Below are positions 41,927 to 50,264 of a stretch of 64,000 nt of DNA, piece after piece (within the stretch, counting starts at the first letter, position 1; the number at the start of each line of letters is the position of its first letter). Below the pieces are notes generated by a model. That model was not told the origin of the DNA. It did not search any database and was given only the letters and a program-made list of their open reading frames with translations. The stretch is from the NCBI GenBank assembly GCA_035533015.1, contig DATLUQ010000036.1, positions 36,364 through 100,363 of the forward strand, given 5' to 3'. The DNA is from Gemmatimonadaceae bacterium (GTDB lineage: Bacteria; Gemmatimonadota; Gemmatimonadetes; Gemmatimonadales; Gemmatimonadaceae). The position numbers and the translations under genes were made by a program.

Positions 41927-42409
41927 ATGGTTACCGATCCGGGCCGGAGGCAAAAAAACCGGACGGAGGGAAAGGTCCACCGCGTGCTCGGGCTGGCTGC
42001 CGTCCTCCTGTGCTGTGCCAATTGTTCCACCACGAGCGGGGCCACCGCTCCTCCGCGCGCCCGCATCATTGCCGGGCTCTACGACGGCCAGCCCGTCGAC
42101 GGCGGCACCCTGACGTGGACCCTCGATCAGGCCGACACCATCGTCAACGGCACCGGCACCTACACGGCCCCTGGTTCTGCCCTGGTGGCCGTCACGTATG
42201 CGATCCGCGGCATCATGCGAGACGACCAGCTCACCGTTCGCCTCGTGGGAGCGCCTGGCGACGCGACCAACGACTCGCTGATGTACAACGCGAGCTTCGA
42301 CGCCGAGTTGTACACCGCCGTCGTCTTCGACGGCACCGTCACCGGGGGCGATGGTTCTCTTCTGGCGGGTCCGCTGCAGATCATCAGGCGGGACAGCACC
42401 CCGCCATGA
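41927..42409 (+). CDS. Putative small exported protein or lipoprotein, unknown function
   Basis: 160 residues from ATG 41927. A charged N-terminus precedes a short hydrophobic stretch (VLGLAAVLLCCANC) with three Cys near its end, which suggests a lipoprotein signal although the lipobox is imperfect. The mature part is predicted beta-rich, with LTWTLDQADTIVNGTGTY and an AVTYAIRGIMRDDQLTVRL repeat-like pattern. No family recognised. A GTG at 41984 has a better ribosome-binding site (AAAGG at eight bases) but would leave no charged start to the signal, so 41927 is preferred. Divergent from the KimA-like operon. Confidence 0.55.
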   Translation: MVTDPGRRQKNRTEGKVHRVLGLAAVLLCCANCSTTSGATAPPRARIIAGLYDGQPVDGGTLTWTLDQADTIVNGTGTYTAPGSALVAVTYAIRGIMRDDQLTVRLVGAPGDATNDSLMYNASFDAELYTAVVFDGTVTGGDGSLLAGPLQIIRRDSTPP

Positions 42410-42467
42410 TGGATCCCGCTGGTCGCGTCGCAGCGATCGCGGTGAGCCACGGCTCGATTCTCAACCG

Positions 42468-43004
42468 CTAGCGCATCCTCGACGGGAGCGAGAGGCGACG
42501 GCCCGCGACCATGAACGTGCCGTACCCGAGGTGATGGAGTGTCTTGGGCCGCGTCACCGATCGGTCGTGCCAGGCCCGGACGACTTCGAGGATGAACAGG
42601 TTGTACCGCGTGACCAGCCGCGCGTCGACCACCCGGCACTCGAGGTTCGCGTAGCACTCCTCGATCAGCGGCGGCCGGACGCGCGAGGCCTTGGCGGGCG
42701 TGAGCCCGAAGTCCGCGAACTTGTCCTCGTCGCGGCCCGACGTGTTGCCGCAGCCCACGACGGCAGCGGCCAGTTCCACCGTCGGAATATTGATGACGCA
42801 CTGGCGCGACGTCCGGAGGGCCTTGAAACTGTAGTCCCGCTCGCTGACCACGCAGCCCACGAGGGGCGGCTCGAAGTCGATCATCATGTGCCACGACATG
42901 GTCATGACGTTCGCCTTCCGCCCGCTCTTCGTGGTCAGCAGCACGACCGGGCCCGGCTCGAGCAGGCCGTAGACCCGCGACAACGGCAGGATCGACTTTC
43001 GCAT
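42468..43004 (-). CDS. Flavin reductase-like / flavoredoxin family protein
   Basis: 178 residues with an FMN-binding split barrel. PGPVVLLTTKSGRKANVMTM and MMIDFEPPLVGCVVS form the FMN phosphate-binding start, and FKALRTSRQCVINIP continues the barrel. Such proteins reduce or carry FMN for partner enzymes, or transfer electrons like flavoredoxin. It stands alone, convergent with the preceding small gene and divergent from the efflux operon. Confidence 0.85.
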   Translation of the reverse strand: MRKSILPLSRVYGLLEPGPVVLLTTKSGRKANVMTMSWHMMIDFEPPLVGCVVSERDYSFKALRTSRQCVINIPTVELAAAVVGCGNTSGRDEDKFADFGLTPAKASRVRPPLIEECYANLECRVVDARLVTRYNLFILEVVRAWHDRSVTRPKTLHHLGYGTFMVAGRRLSLPSRMR

Positions 43005-43177
43005 GAGTACCCCGCTCCATCAGGCGGCAGAGATTCACGATATGCGGTGTCTCGGGTGAGAGTAAGGGTGAGAATTCCCATCCCGTATCGCCACATTCCC
43101 GAAAAGATGCGCCCTGCCCCATAGACGGCTCCATGACGCGGTACATAGTTTTGATATTCTGTGTCTTGGGAGGCCCT

Positions 43178-44350
43178 GTGCGAGCGTGGGGAATAGGTGG
43201 TGACCACCGTCGTTTGGCGACGGCCGTCGGATGCGCGGCCATACTCGGACTCGCCGGGTGCGGCAAGAGCCAGGGCGGTGCTCCGCCCGCCTTCCCGCCG
43301 CCGCAGGTGGGGACGGTCACGGTCGAGCCGCACGTGGTGCCGGTTCCCTTCGCATTCGAGGGCCAGGTGGAGCCGTTCCGCCGCGTGGAAGTGCGGGCCC
43401 GCGTGCAGGGCATCATCGAGGAGCGGCCGTTCACCGAAGGGGCCGTCGTCACCAAGGGCCAGCTGCTCTACCGGCTGGACCGCGTGCGCTACGAAGCGGC
43501 GTATCTGGGTGACCTCGCCACCTACAACAACGCGACGCGCACGTTGGCCCGGCTCGAGCCGTTGCTCGCCAAACACGCCGTGGCCCAGCAGGACGTGGAC
43601 AATGCCCGCACGGCCGTCGACGCATCGAAGGCTGCGCTCGACCAAGCCAAGAAGGACCTCGACGACACGGAGATCCGCGCCGAGATCAGCGGGCGTGTGG
43701 GACGTACGCAGCTCGATCTGGGGGCGCGGGTCACGGGCCCGAGCGACCTCCTGACCACGATCGACCAGCTCGATCCCGTGTACGTGACCTTCCACCCGTC
43801 ATCGCAGCAGTTGCTGCAGTGGAGCGAGGACCCGCGCACGCGCGCGCTCATCCGACCGGGCAGTCCGCTGGCCGTGCACATCGTACTGCCCGACGGGTCG
43901 ACGTTCCCGCGCGCCGGCCGCATCAACTTCATCGCCCCGTCGCTCGATTCGGCCACCGGCACGCAGGAGTTCCGCGCCGAATTCGCCAACGCAGACCGGG
44001 CGCTCGTTCCGGGCGAGTTCGTGCACGTACAACTCGACGGCCTCACGCGGCCCGACGCCCTCACCGTGCCCCAGCGCGCGGTGCAGCAGGGGTTGGGGCG
44101 GCAGTTCGTGTATGTGGTCGGCCCGGGCGATACGGTCTCGACGCGCGACGTGAAGCCCGGACCGTGGACCGGCTTCGAGTGGGTGATTGACAGCGGACTC
44201 ACGGCGGGCGACCGGGTGGTCGTCGACGGCGTGCAGAAGGTCGGCCCGGGGCGTAAGGTCACGCCGGTAGCGGCGGGCGACTCGACGGTCCCGACCGGCG
44301 CGCCCCCCGCGCCCGGCAGGTCGGCCGCACCGGCGAGGAAGACTCCGTGA
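43178..44350 (+). CDS. RND efflux periplasmic adaptor (membrane fusion protein)
   Basis: About 390 residues. A lipoprotein signal ends LGLAGC, followed by a beta-barrel/lipoyl/hairpin order: VEPHVVPVPFAFEGQVEP, VRARVQGIIEERPFTEGAVV, an alpha-hairpin with NARTAVDASKAALDQAKKDL, and DTEIRAEISGRVGRT. This is the AcrA/MexE type of adaptor. GTG 43178 follows GGGAGG by four bases and gives a normal lipoprotein signal; ATG 43133 would add 15 residues but crosses an AT-rich, promoter-like stretch. Overlaps the pump gene by GTGA. Confidence 0.88.
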   Translation: MRAWGIGGDHRRLATAVGCAAILGLAGCGKSQGGAPPAFPPPQVGTVTVEPHVVPVPFAFEGQVEPFRRVEVRARVQGIIEERPFTEGAVVTKGQLLYRLDRVRYEAAYLGDLATYNNATRTLARLEPLLAKHAVAQQDVDNARTAVDASKAALDQAKKDLDDTEIRAEISGRVGRTQLDLGARVTGPSDLLTTIDQLDPVYVTFHPSSQQLLQWSEDPRTRALIRPGSPLAVHIVLPDGSTFPRAGRINFIAPSLDSATGTQEFRAEFANADRALVPGEFVHVQLDGLTRPDALTVPQRAVQQGLGRQFVYVVGPGDTVSTRDVKPGPWTGFEWVIDSGLTAGDRVVVDGVQKVGPGRKVTPVAAGDSTVPTGAPPAPGRSAAPARKTP

Positions 44351-47300
44351 GCGAGGCCGGGCCGGCTCGTTCCACCGACGAGCTGCGCTACTTCTTCATC
44401 CGGCGCCCGGTATTGGCGTCGGTGATCTCGATCGTGATCACGCTGCTCGGCGTGTTCGCGATCTTCCTGCTGCCCGTGTCGCGCTATCCCGAGATCACAC
44501 CGCCGGCCATTCGCGTCACCGCCGTGTACCCGGGCGCGTCGGCCGAGGACGTGGCGCAGGCCGTGGCCGCGCCGATCGAGGAGCAGCTGGCGGGGCTGCA
44601 GGGGATGCTCTACTACTCGTCGGCCAATTCGAGCGACGGGACGATGACGCTCACCATCACGTTCGACGTCTCGCGGGACCAGGATCTGGCCGCGGTGGAC
44701 GTGCAGAACGCGGAGAAGCTCGCCGAACCGCAGTTGCCCGCCGCGGTCCGCACCAACGGCATCTCGATCGTCAAGGCGAACACCGACATCCTCGCCGTGG
44801 TGGCGCTCACCTCCACCAATCCGGCGTACGACGCGGCGTATCTGACGAACTACATGAATCTGTACGTCACCGACGAACTGAAGCGCGTACCAGGTGTGGG
44901 CGATGCGACGGCCTTTGCGGGATTGAACTTCTCCATGCGGCTCCAGCTCGATCCGGAGAAGATGGCGCGGCTCGGCCTCACGGTGGACGACGTGGTCAAC
45001 GCGGTACGGGAGCAGAACGCGACGAACCCGGCCGGCCGGTTGGGACGCGAGCCGGCGCCGGCGGGCACGCAGCTCACGATTCCGGTAACCACGGTGGGCC
45101 GGCTCACGACGCCGGAACAGTTCGACGACATCGTGGTGCGAGCCAAGCCCGACGGCGCCCTGGTGCGCATCCGGGACATCGGCCACGCCGTGCTCGGAGC
45201 CCAGAGCTACGATCTCGAGGGACGATTGAACGGCACGCCCACCGCCGTGCTGCTGCTCTATTCGCGGCCGGGCGCGAACGCGATCGCGGTCAAGGACGCC
45301 GTGGCCAAGCGGCTGGACGAGTTGCAGAAGACCTTTCCGGCCGGCGTCCACTACGCCATTCCGTTCGATACGACTCCGTTCGTCACGGCCTCCATCCACG
45401 AAGTGGTGGTGACGCTGCTCGAGGCGCTGCTGCTCGTCACGTTGGTCGTGTTCCTGTTCCTGCAGAGCTGGCGCGCGACGCTCATCCCGATGCTCGCCGT
45501 CCCGGTGAGCGTGATCGGCACCTTTCTCGGCCTGCTGGCGTTCCATATGTCGATCAACGTGCTGACGTTGTTCGGGCTCGTGCTCGCCATCGGCATCGTG
45601 GTGGACGACGCGATCGTCGTGATCGAGAACGTGGAACGCTTGATGGCCACCGAGGGACTGCCACCGCGAGTCGCCGCCGACCGGGCTATTCGCCAGGTGG
45701 CCAGTGCCCTGGTGGCCATCGTGCTCTCACTGTGCGCCGTGTTCGTGCCCGTGGCGTTCATCGGCGGCGTGACCGGCGCGCTGTTCCGCCAGTTCGCGAT
45801 AACGATCGTGATTGCGGTCGTGCTGTCGGGGCTCGTCGCGCTCACGCTCACGCCGGCGCTCTGCTCGCTGCTGCTCAAGGAATCGAACGAAACGCACACG
45901 ACGGGGTTCTTCGGCTGGTTCAATCGCGGGTTCGCACGAGCCACCGGCGGATACGCGGGCGCCGTGGATCGTGTGCTCGGGCGCCCACGCGCCTGGTTGG
46001 CCGTGTTCCTCATTCTCGTGGGCCTCGCCGGCGTGCTCTGGCGACAGGTGCCCACGGCGTTCATCCCCACCGAGGACAAGGGCTACATGGCGATCTCGGT
46101 GCAGCTCCCCGACGCGGCGTCGCTTCAGCGCACGGAAGCCGTGGTGAAACGGATCGAGGGGATGCTGCGCCAGGAACCGGCCGTGAAGAACATGGTAGTG
46201 CTCGTCGGGCTCGACATCCTCGGCTTCTCCACCGAGACCAATTCGGCCACGATGTTCGTGTCGTTCAAACCGTGGAATGAGCGCGGGCCGGGTAATTCCG
46301 CCGACGAGATCGCCCGGCGGATCAACCAACGGCTGTTCGCGATGAAGGACGCGACGGCGTTCGGATTCAACCTGCCCGAGATCCCCGGCCTGGGCACGAC
46401 GGCAGGCATCGAGTTGAACCTGCAGAACCGCAACGGTCAGGATATCGGCGATTTCGCACAGCGCGTGCAGCAGTTCCAGCAGGCCGTGAACAAGCTCCCC
46501 GCCGCACAGAGCGTGACCACGAACTTCCGCGCGAGCGTGCCGCAGCTCTATGTGAACGTGGACCGCGCGGCCGCCAAGGCCCGGGGCGTGAATCTCACCG
46601 ATCTCTTCAACACGCTGCAGACGTTTCTGTCGGCGCTCTACATCAATGATTTCAACCTGTTCGGCAAGACGTTCCGGGTGCAGGCCGAAGCCGAACCTCA
46701 GTTCCGCCAGTCACCGGCCGACATCGGACACCTGTACGTGCGCGGCAACAACGATGCGATGATTCCCGTGTCGGCGCTCACGACCACGCAGTTCCGGGCC
46801 GGTCCCACAGTGGTCTCGCGGTTCAATGGATTCGAGTCGGCGCTTTTCACGGGCACGCCCAAAGCAGGATTCAGTTCGGGCGAGTTGCTCGACGAGATCG
46901 ACACGCTGGTCGCCGGCCAATTCGCGTCGCAAGGAGTGGGCGTGGCGTACTCGGGACAATCGTACCAGGAGCAGGCGTCGACCGGCGACGCGGCCCTCGT
47001 GTTCGCCATCGGGCTCGTGATCGTGTTCCTCGTGCTCGCGGCCCAGTACGAGAGCTGGTCGGTGCCGTTCGCCGTGCTGCTCGGCATTCCCTTCGGCGTG
47101 CTGGGAGCCATCCTTGGCATCTGGATCCGCGGGCAACCCAACGACATCTACTTCCAGGTCGGCGTGATCGCCGTGGTGGGGCTGGCGGCGAAGAACGCCA
47201 TTCTGATCGTCGAGTTCGCCACGGAATTGCGCAACAAGGGGATGTCGGTACGGCAAGCCGCTCTCGAGGCGGCGCGCGAACGGCTGCGCCCCATTCTCAT

Positions 47301-47517
47301 GACGTCGTTCGCGTTCATTCTCGGTGTGCTGCCGCTGGCGATCGCCAGCGGCGCGGGGGCGGCGAGCCGGCACTCCATCGGCACCGGCGTATTCGCCGGC
47401 ATGTTGTTCGCCACGACGATCGGGATCTTCTTCATCCCGCTGTTCTTCGAGGTCATTCGTGGGATGGCCGAACGCGGCGAGCGCGCCGTGCACCACCGCA
47501 AGGCGGAGACCCGATGA
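44347..47517 (+). CDS. RND multidrug efflux pump, HAE1 family (AcrB/MexF-like)
   Basis: 1056 residues, full length for HAE1. FIRRPVLASVISIVITLLG is the first helix; the proton-relay helix carries GIVVDDAIVVIENVERLMA with the Asp pair; GIPFGVLGAILGIWIRG and VGVIAVVGLAAKNAILIVEF are the conserved C-terminal helices. It exports drugs or other hydrophobic compounds from the periplasm with protons as driving force. Coupled to the adaptor gene before it and the outer-membrane channel gene after it (ATGA), forming a complete tripartite system. Confidence 0.96.
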   Translation: MSEAGPARSTDELRYFFIRRPVLASVISIVITLLGVFAIFLLPVSRYPEITPPAIRVTAVYPGASAEDVAQAVAAPIEEQLAGLQGMLYYSSANSSDGTMTLTITFDVSRDQDLAAVDVQNAEKLAEPQLPAAVRTNGISIVKANTDILAVVALTSTNPAYDAAYLTNYMNLYVTDELKRVPGVGDATAFAGLNFSMRLQLDPEKMARLGLTVDDVVNAVREQNATNPAGRLGREPAPAGTQLTIPVTTVGRLTTPEQFDDIVVRAKPDGALVRIRDIGHAVLGAQSYDLEGRLNGTPTAVLLLYSRPGANAIAVKDAVAKRLDELQKTFPAGVHYAIPFDTTPFVTASIHEVVVTLLEALLLVTLVVFLFLQSWRATLIPMLAVPVSVIGTFLGLLAFHMSINVLTLFGLVLAIGIVVDDAIVVIENVERLMATEGLPPRVAADRAIRQVASALVAIVLSLCAVFVPVAFIGGVTGALFRQFAITIVIAVVLSGLVALTLTPALCSLLLKESNETHTTGFFGWFNRGFARATGGYAGAVDRVLGRPRAWLAVFLILVGLAGVLWRQVPTAFIPTEDKGYMAISVQLPDAASLQRTEAVVKRIEGMLRQEPAVKNMVVLVGLDILGFSTETNSATMFVSFKPWNERGPGNSADEIARRINQRLFAMKDATAFGFNLPEIPGLGTTAGIELNLQNRNGQDIGDFAQRVQQFQQAVNKLPAAQSVTTNFRASVPQLYVNVDRAAAKARGVNLTDLFNTLQTFLSALYINDFNLFGKTFRVQAEAEPQFRQSPADIGHLYVRGNNDAMIPVSALTTTQFRAGPTVVSRFNGFESALFTGTPKAGFSSGELLDEIDTLVAGQFASQGVGVAYSGQSYQEQASTGDAALVFAIGLVIVFLVLAAQYESWSVPFAVLLGIPFGVLGAILGIWIRGQPNDIYFQVGVIAVVGLAAKNAILIVEFATELRNKGMSVRQAALEAARERLRPILMTSFAFILGVLPLAIASGAGAASRHSIGTGVFAGMLFATTIGIFFIPLFFEVIRGMAERGERAVHHRKAETR

Positions 47518-48992
47518 GACCTCGCGTCCTCGTCGCGATCCTCGCCGCACCGCTCGCCGGCTGCATGTTCGGTCCCAATTACCAGGGGTCGTCACCGATG
47601 CCGGAGCGCGCCAGCATCCGCATGCCGGCCGCATCGGACTCGACGCGCACCTTCTTCGATTCACTCGCCGCGGCGCGCCGGCGCGACAGCGCCGCCGCCG
47701 GCGGCGCCCCGATCGCCGAGCGGCGCCTGGTGGCCGATTCGCTCGCCGGAGTGGCGTGGCTGGACATCCTGCGCGACACGGCGCTCGTGCGCCTCGTCAA
47801 CACGGCGCTTCATCAGAACCTGGATCTGCAGACCGCCGTGGCACGCATCCAGGAGTACCGGGCCGATGTCGGTGTGGCCCGCGCACCGCTGCTCCCCACC
47901 GCGACGCTGAACGGCAGCGTGGCCAGCAACCAGATCGCCCTCGGCTTCATCCCGCCGGTTTCGTACCGCGCCACGCGCCTCACGGGCGACGTGTCGTGGG
48001 AACTCGACTTCTGGGGTCGGATCAGGCGGGGCGTCGAGGCGGCCAACGCCGACCTCGCGGCGCAGGAAGCGGCGCAACGCGAGACCGTCCTGTCCCTGGT
48101 CAGCGACGTCGCGACCTCGTATCTCAAGCTGCTCGAACTCGACCAGGAGCATACAATCGCCCTGCAGACGCTGGCGTCGAGCCAGGCCACGCTCGAATTG
48201 GCCCGGCAACGCTACGCCCAGGGCGTGATCTCCGAACTCGACGTCAAGCAGTTCGAAGCCCAGGTGGCCGCGCCAGCCGTAACGCTCGCCCAGACCGAAC
48301 GCGCGATCGCCCAGACCGAGCACGCGCTCGACGTGCTGCTCGGCGAGGGGCCCACCCCGATCGCCCGGGGCGGTACCCTGGCCGACGCGGCACGGGCCCT
48401 GACCGTGCCCGACTCCCTGCCGGCGTCGCTGCTCAGCAGGCGGCCGGACATCGAGCAGGCCGAGCGTGAGTACGCGGCGGCCACGGCGCGCATCGGCGCC
48501 GCCGACGCCGCCCGGATGCCGACGGTGATGATCACCGGGTCGTACGGCAGCCAGGCCCCGAAGCCGAGCGATCTGTTCGGCGTCGGAACCCGCGTGTACG
48601 CGCTTCAGGCGGGGGTGAGTTTCGGATTGTTCGATGGCGGCCGCCTGTCCGATCAGGCCGCTGCGGCGCGTGCCCGGGCCGTGCAGGCCCGCGCGCAGTA
48701 CGAGAAGACGGCGCTCAGTGCGCTGGCCGACGCCAACGACGCGCTCGTTGGCGTGCGCACGGCGCGCGACCAGGCCGCGGCGCAGCAGACCCAGGCCGAC
48801 GCGCTCAAGGACGCGCTCGACCTGGCGCAGTTGCGGTACGAGGCGGGACTGGCCAGCTATCTCGATGTGCTCGATGCCCAACGCAGCCTGTTCGCAGCGC
48901 GGTTGGCAGTGAGCCAGGCGCAGCTGCAGCAGCTCACCGCCGCCGTGCAGCTCTACAAGGCGCTGGGCGGTGGGTGGCCGGGCGCGCATTGA
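47514..48992 (+). CDS. Outer-membrane efflux lipoprotein (OprM/NodT family)
   Basis: 492 residues. Lipoprotein signal with LAGC at the N-terminus (LVAILAAPLAGCMFGPNYQ) and two repeats of the outer-membrane efflux domain, with WWELDF-type SWELDFWGRIRRGVEAAN and the second-repeat VSFGLFDGGRLSDQAAAA. QRSLFAARLAVSQAQLQQL is the end-of-helix signature. It forms the trimeric outer-membrane exit duct of the preceding RND pump. Proves that the host has an outer membrane. Confidence 0.94.
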   Translation: MRPRVLVAILAAPLAGCMFGPNYQGSSPMPERASIRMPAASDSTRTFFDSLAAARRRDSAAAGGAPIAERRLVADSLAGVAWLDILRDTALVRLVNTALHQNLDLQTAVARIQEYRADVGVARAPLLPTATLNGSVASNQIALGFIPPVSYRATRLTGDVSWELDFWGRIRRGVEAANADLAAQEAAQRETVLSLVSDVATSYLKLLELDQEHTIALQTLASSQATLELARQRYAQGVISELDVKQFEAQVAAPAVTLAQTERAIAQTEHALDVLLGEGPTPIARGGTLADAARALTVPDSLPASLLSRRPDIEQAEREYAAATARIGAADAARMPTVMITGSYGSQAPKPSDLFGVGTRVYALQAGVSFGLFDGGRLSDQAAAARARAVQARAQYEKTALSALADANDALVGVRTARDQAAAQQTQADALKDALDLAQLRYEAGLASYLDVLDAQRSLFAARLAVSQAQLQQLTAAVQLYKALGGGWPGAH

Positions 48993-49007
48993 ACCATGGG
49001 CGCCGAG

Positions 49008-50039
49008 TCAGGCCTTGCCGGGCTTCCCCGCGGGCTGCTCCAGATGCCCGCCGAAACCGTAACGCATGGCCGAGAGTAGCCGGAAGCCATAGTCCTCGTT
49101 GCCCCGCGATGCGAAACGTGAGTAGAGCGCCGCGCTGATCACCGGCGCGGGAACGCCCTCGTCCACCGCCGCCTGCACCGTCCATCGGCCTTCGCCGGAA
49201 TCCGACACGCGACCCGCGAACGTCGAGAGGTCGGGATGTTGCCGCAACGCCCCCGCGGTCAGATCGAGGAGCCAGGAACCGATGACGCTTCCACGCCGCC
49301 AGACTTCGGCCACCTGCGATACGTCGATCTCGTATTGATAGAACTCAGCGTGGCGCAGCGGTGTGGTCTCGGCGTTCACCTCGCGCGATTCGGTACCGGC
49401 GTTGGCGTGCTTGATGATGTTCAACCCCTCGGCGAGCGAGGCCATCATGCCGTACTCGATGCCGTTGTGCACCATCTTGACGAAGTGTCCCGCGCCGTTC
49501 GGGCCGCAGTGCAAGTAGCCGTTCTCCGCCGGTGATGCGTCGCCCGTACACCCGGGCGTCCGCGGGGCCGATCCCACGCCTGGGGCAAGCGACTGGAAGA
49601 TCGGATCGAGGTGACTCACGATTCCGTTCTCCCCCCCGATCATCAGGCAGTATCCACGGGCCACCCCCCACACCCCACCGCTGGTGCCACAATCGACATA
49701 GTGGATTCCCGCGCGCATCAACTCGCCCGCGCGACGGATGTCGTCGTGGTAGTAGGAGTTGCCGCCGTCGATCACGATGTCGTCCCGATCGAGTACGGGG
49801 GTCAGCGACTGCAACACCGAGTCGACGGCCGCCGCCGGCACCATCATCCACACGACGCGTGGTTTGCTGAGTTTCTTCGCGAAATCCGCAATGGTGGTCG
49901 CGGACGTGGCGCCCTTGGACACCAGATCCTGCATCGCCTTCGGATGCGTGTCGTACACCACGCAGTCGTGACGAGCATTCAAGAGCCGCTGCACCATGTT
50001 GGAACCCATGCGGCCCAGACCGATCATTCCGAGTTGCAT
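49008..50039 (-). CDS. gnd: 6-phosphogluconate dehydrogenase, short (NAD-type) form
   Basis: 343 residues. MQLGMIGLGRMGSNMVQRL is the dinucleotide-binding start; DGGNSYYHDDIRRAGEL, DCGTSGGVWGVARGY and HFVKMVHNGIEYGMM hold the substrate- and catalysis-related residues (the Lys-Met-Val-His-Asn-Gly-Ile-Glu block). The short form (about 300-340 residues) is usually tetrameric and NAD-preferring. Converts 6-phosphogluconate to ribulose-5-phosphate. ATG 50039 follows AGGAGAAGGG; it excludes 12 spurious residues. It stands alone between converging and tandem neighbours. Confidence 0.93.
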   Translation of the reverse strand: MQLGMIGLGRMGSNMVQRLLNARHDCVVYDTHPKAMQDLVSKGATSATTIADFAKKLSKPRVVWMMVPAAAVDSVLQSLTPVLDRDDIVIDGGNSYYHDDIRRAGELMRAGIHYVDCGTSGGVWGVARGYCLMIGGENGIVSHLDPIFQSLAPGVGSAPRTPGCTGDASPAENGYLHCGPNGAGHFVKMVHNGIEYGMMASLAEGLNIIKHANAGTESREVNAETTPLRHAEFYQYEIDVSQVAEVWRRGSVIGSWLLDLTAGALRQHPDLSTFAGRVSDSGEGRWTVQAAVDEGVPAPVISAALYSRFASRGNEDYGFRLLSAMRYGFGGHLEQPAGKPGKA

Positions 50040-50201
50040 TCGCCCTTCTCCTGGAAGAGTCTCCGACGCGTGCATCGAGGGAAAGGTCGCCTGCGAGCGG
50101 TCCGCAATGCAACGGCCGCGGCATTCTATTTGTGCGTCGGACGGTTCGCCACAAGCCCCTGCCGCTCTTCTCGCCGCTCGCCCCCTCGTGGCAACGTGCG
50201 A

Positions 50202-50236
50202 CTGCCGGCCCGGGACATCCTGTCCCGGGCCGGCAG
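50202..50236 (-). terminator. Perfect 16-bp hairpin after the Ig-like lipoprotein gene
   Basis: CTGCCGGCCCGGGACA and its exact complement TGTCCCGGGCCGGCAG flank a three-base loop. It lies 28 bases after the stop of the minus-strand Ig-like gene and would end its transcript. No T-run follows. Confidence 0.65.
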
Positions 50237-50264
50237 TGGACCACGATAACGAGTCCGGAGCCTG

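Noticed and set aside
43133..43177. ATG 43133 as start of the RND adaptor
   Set aside because: It lies before an AT-rich, promoter-like stretch and gives an odd leader. GTG 43178 has a proper ribosome-binding site and lipoprotein signal, although the ATG cannot be fully excluded.
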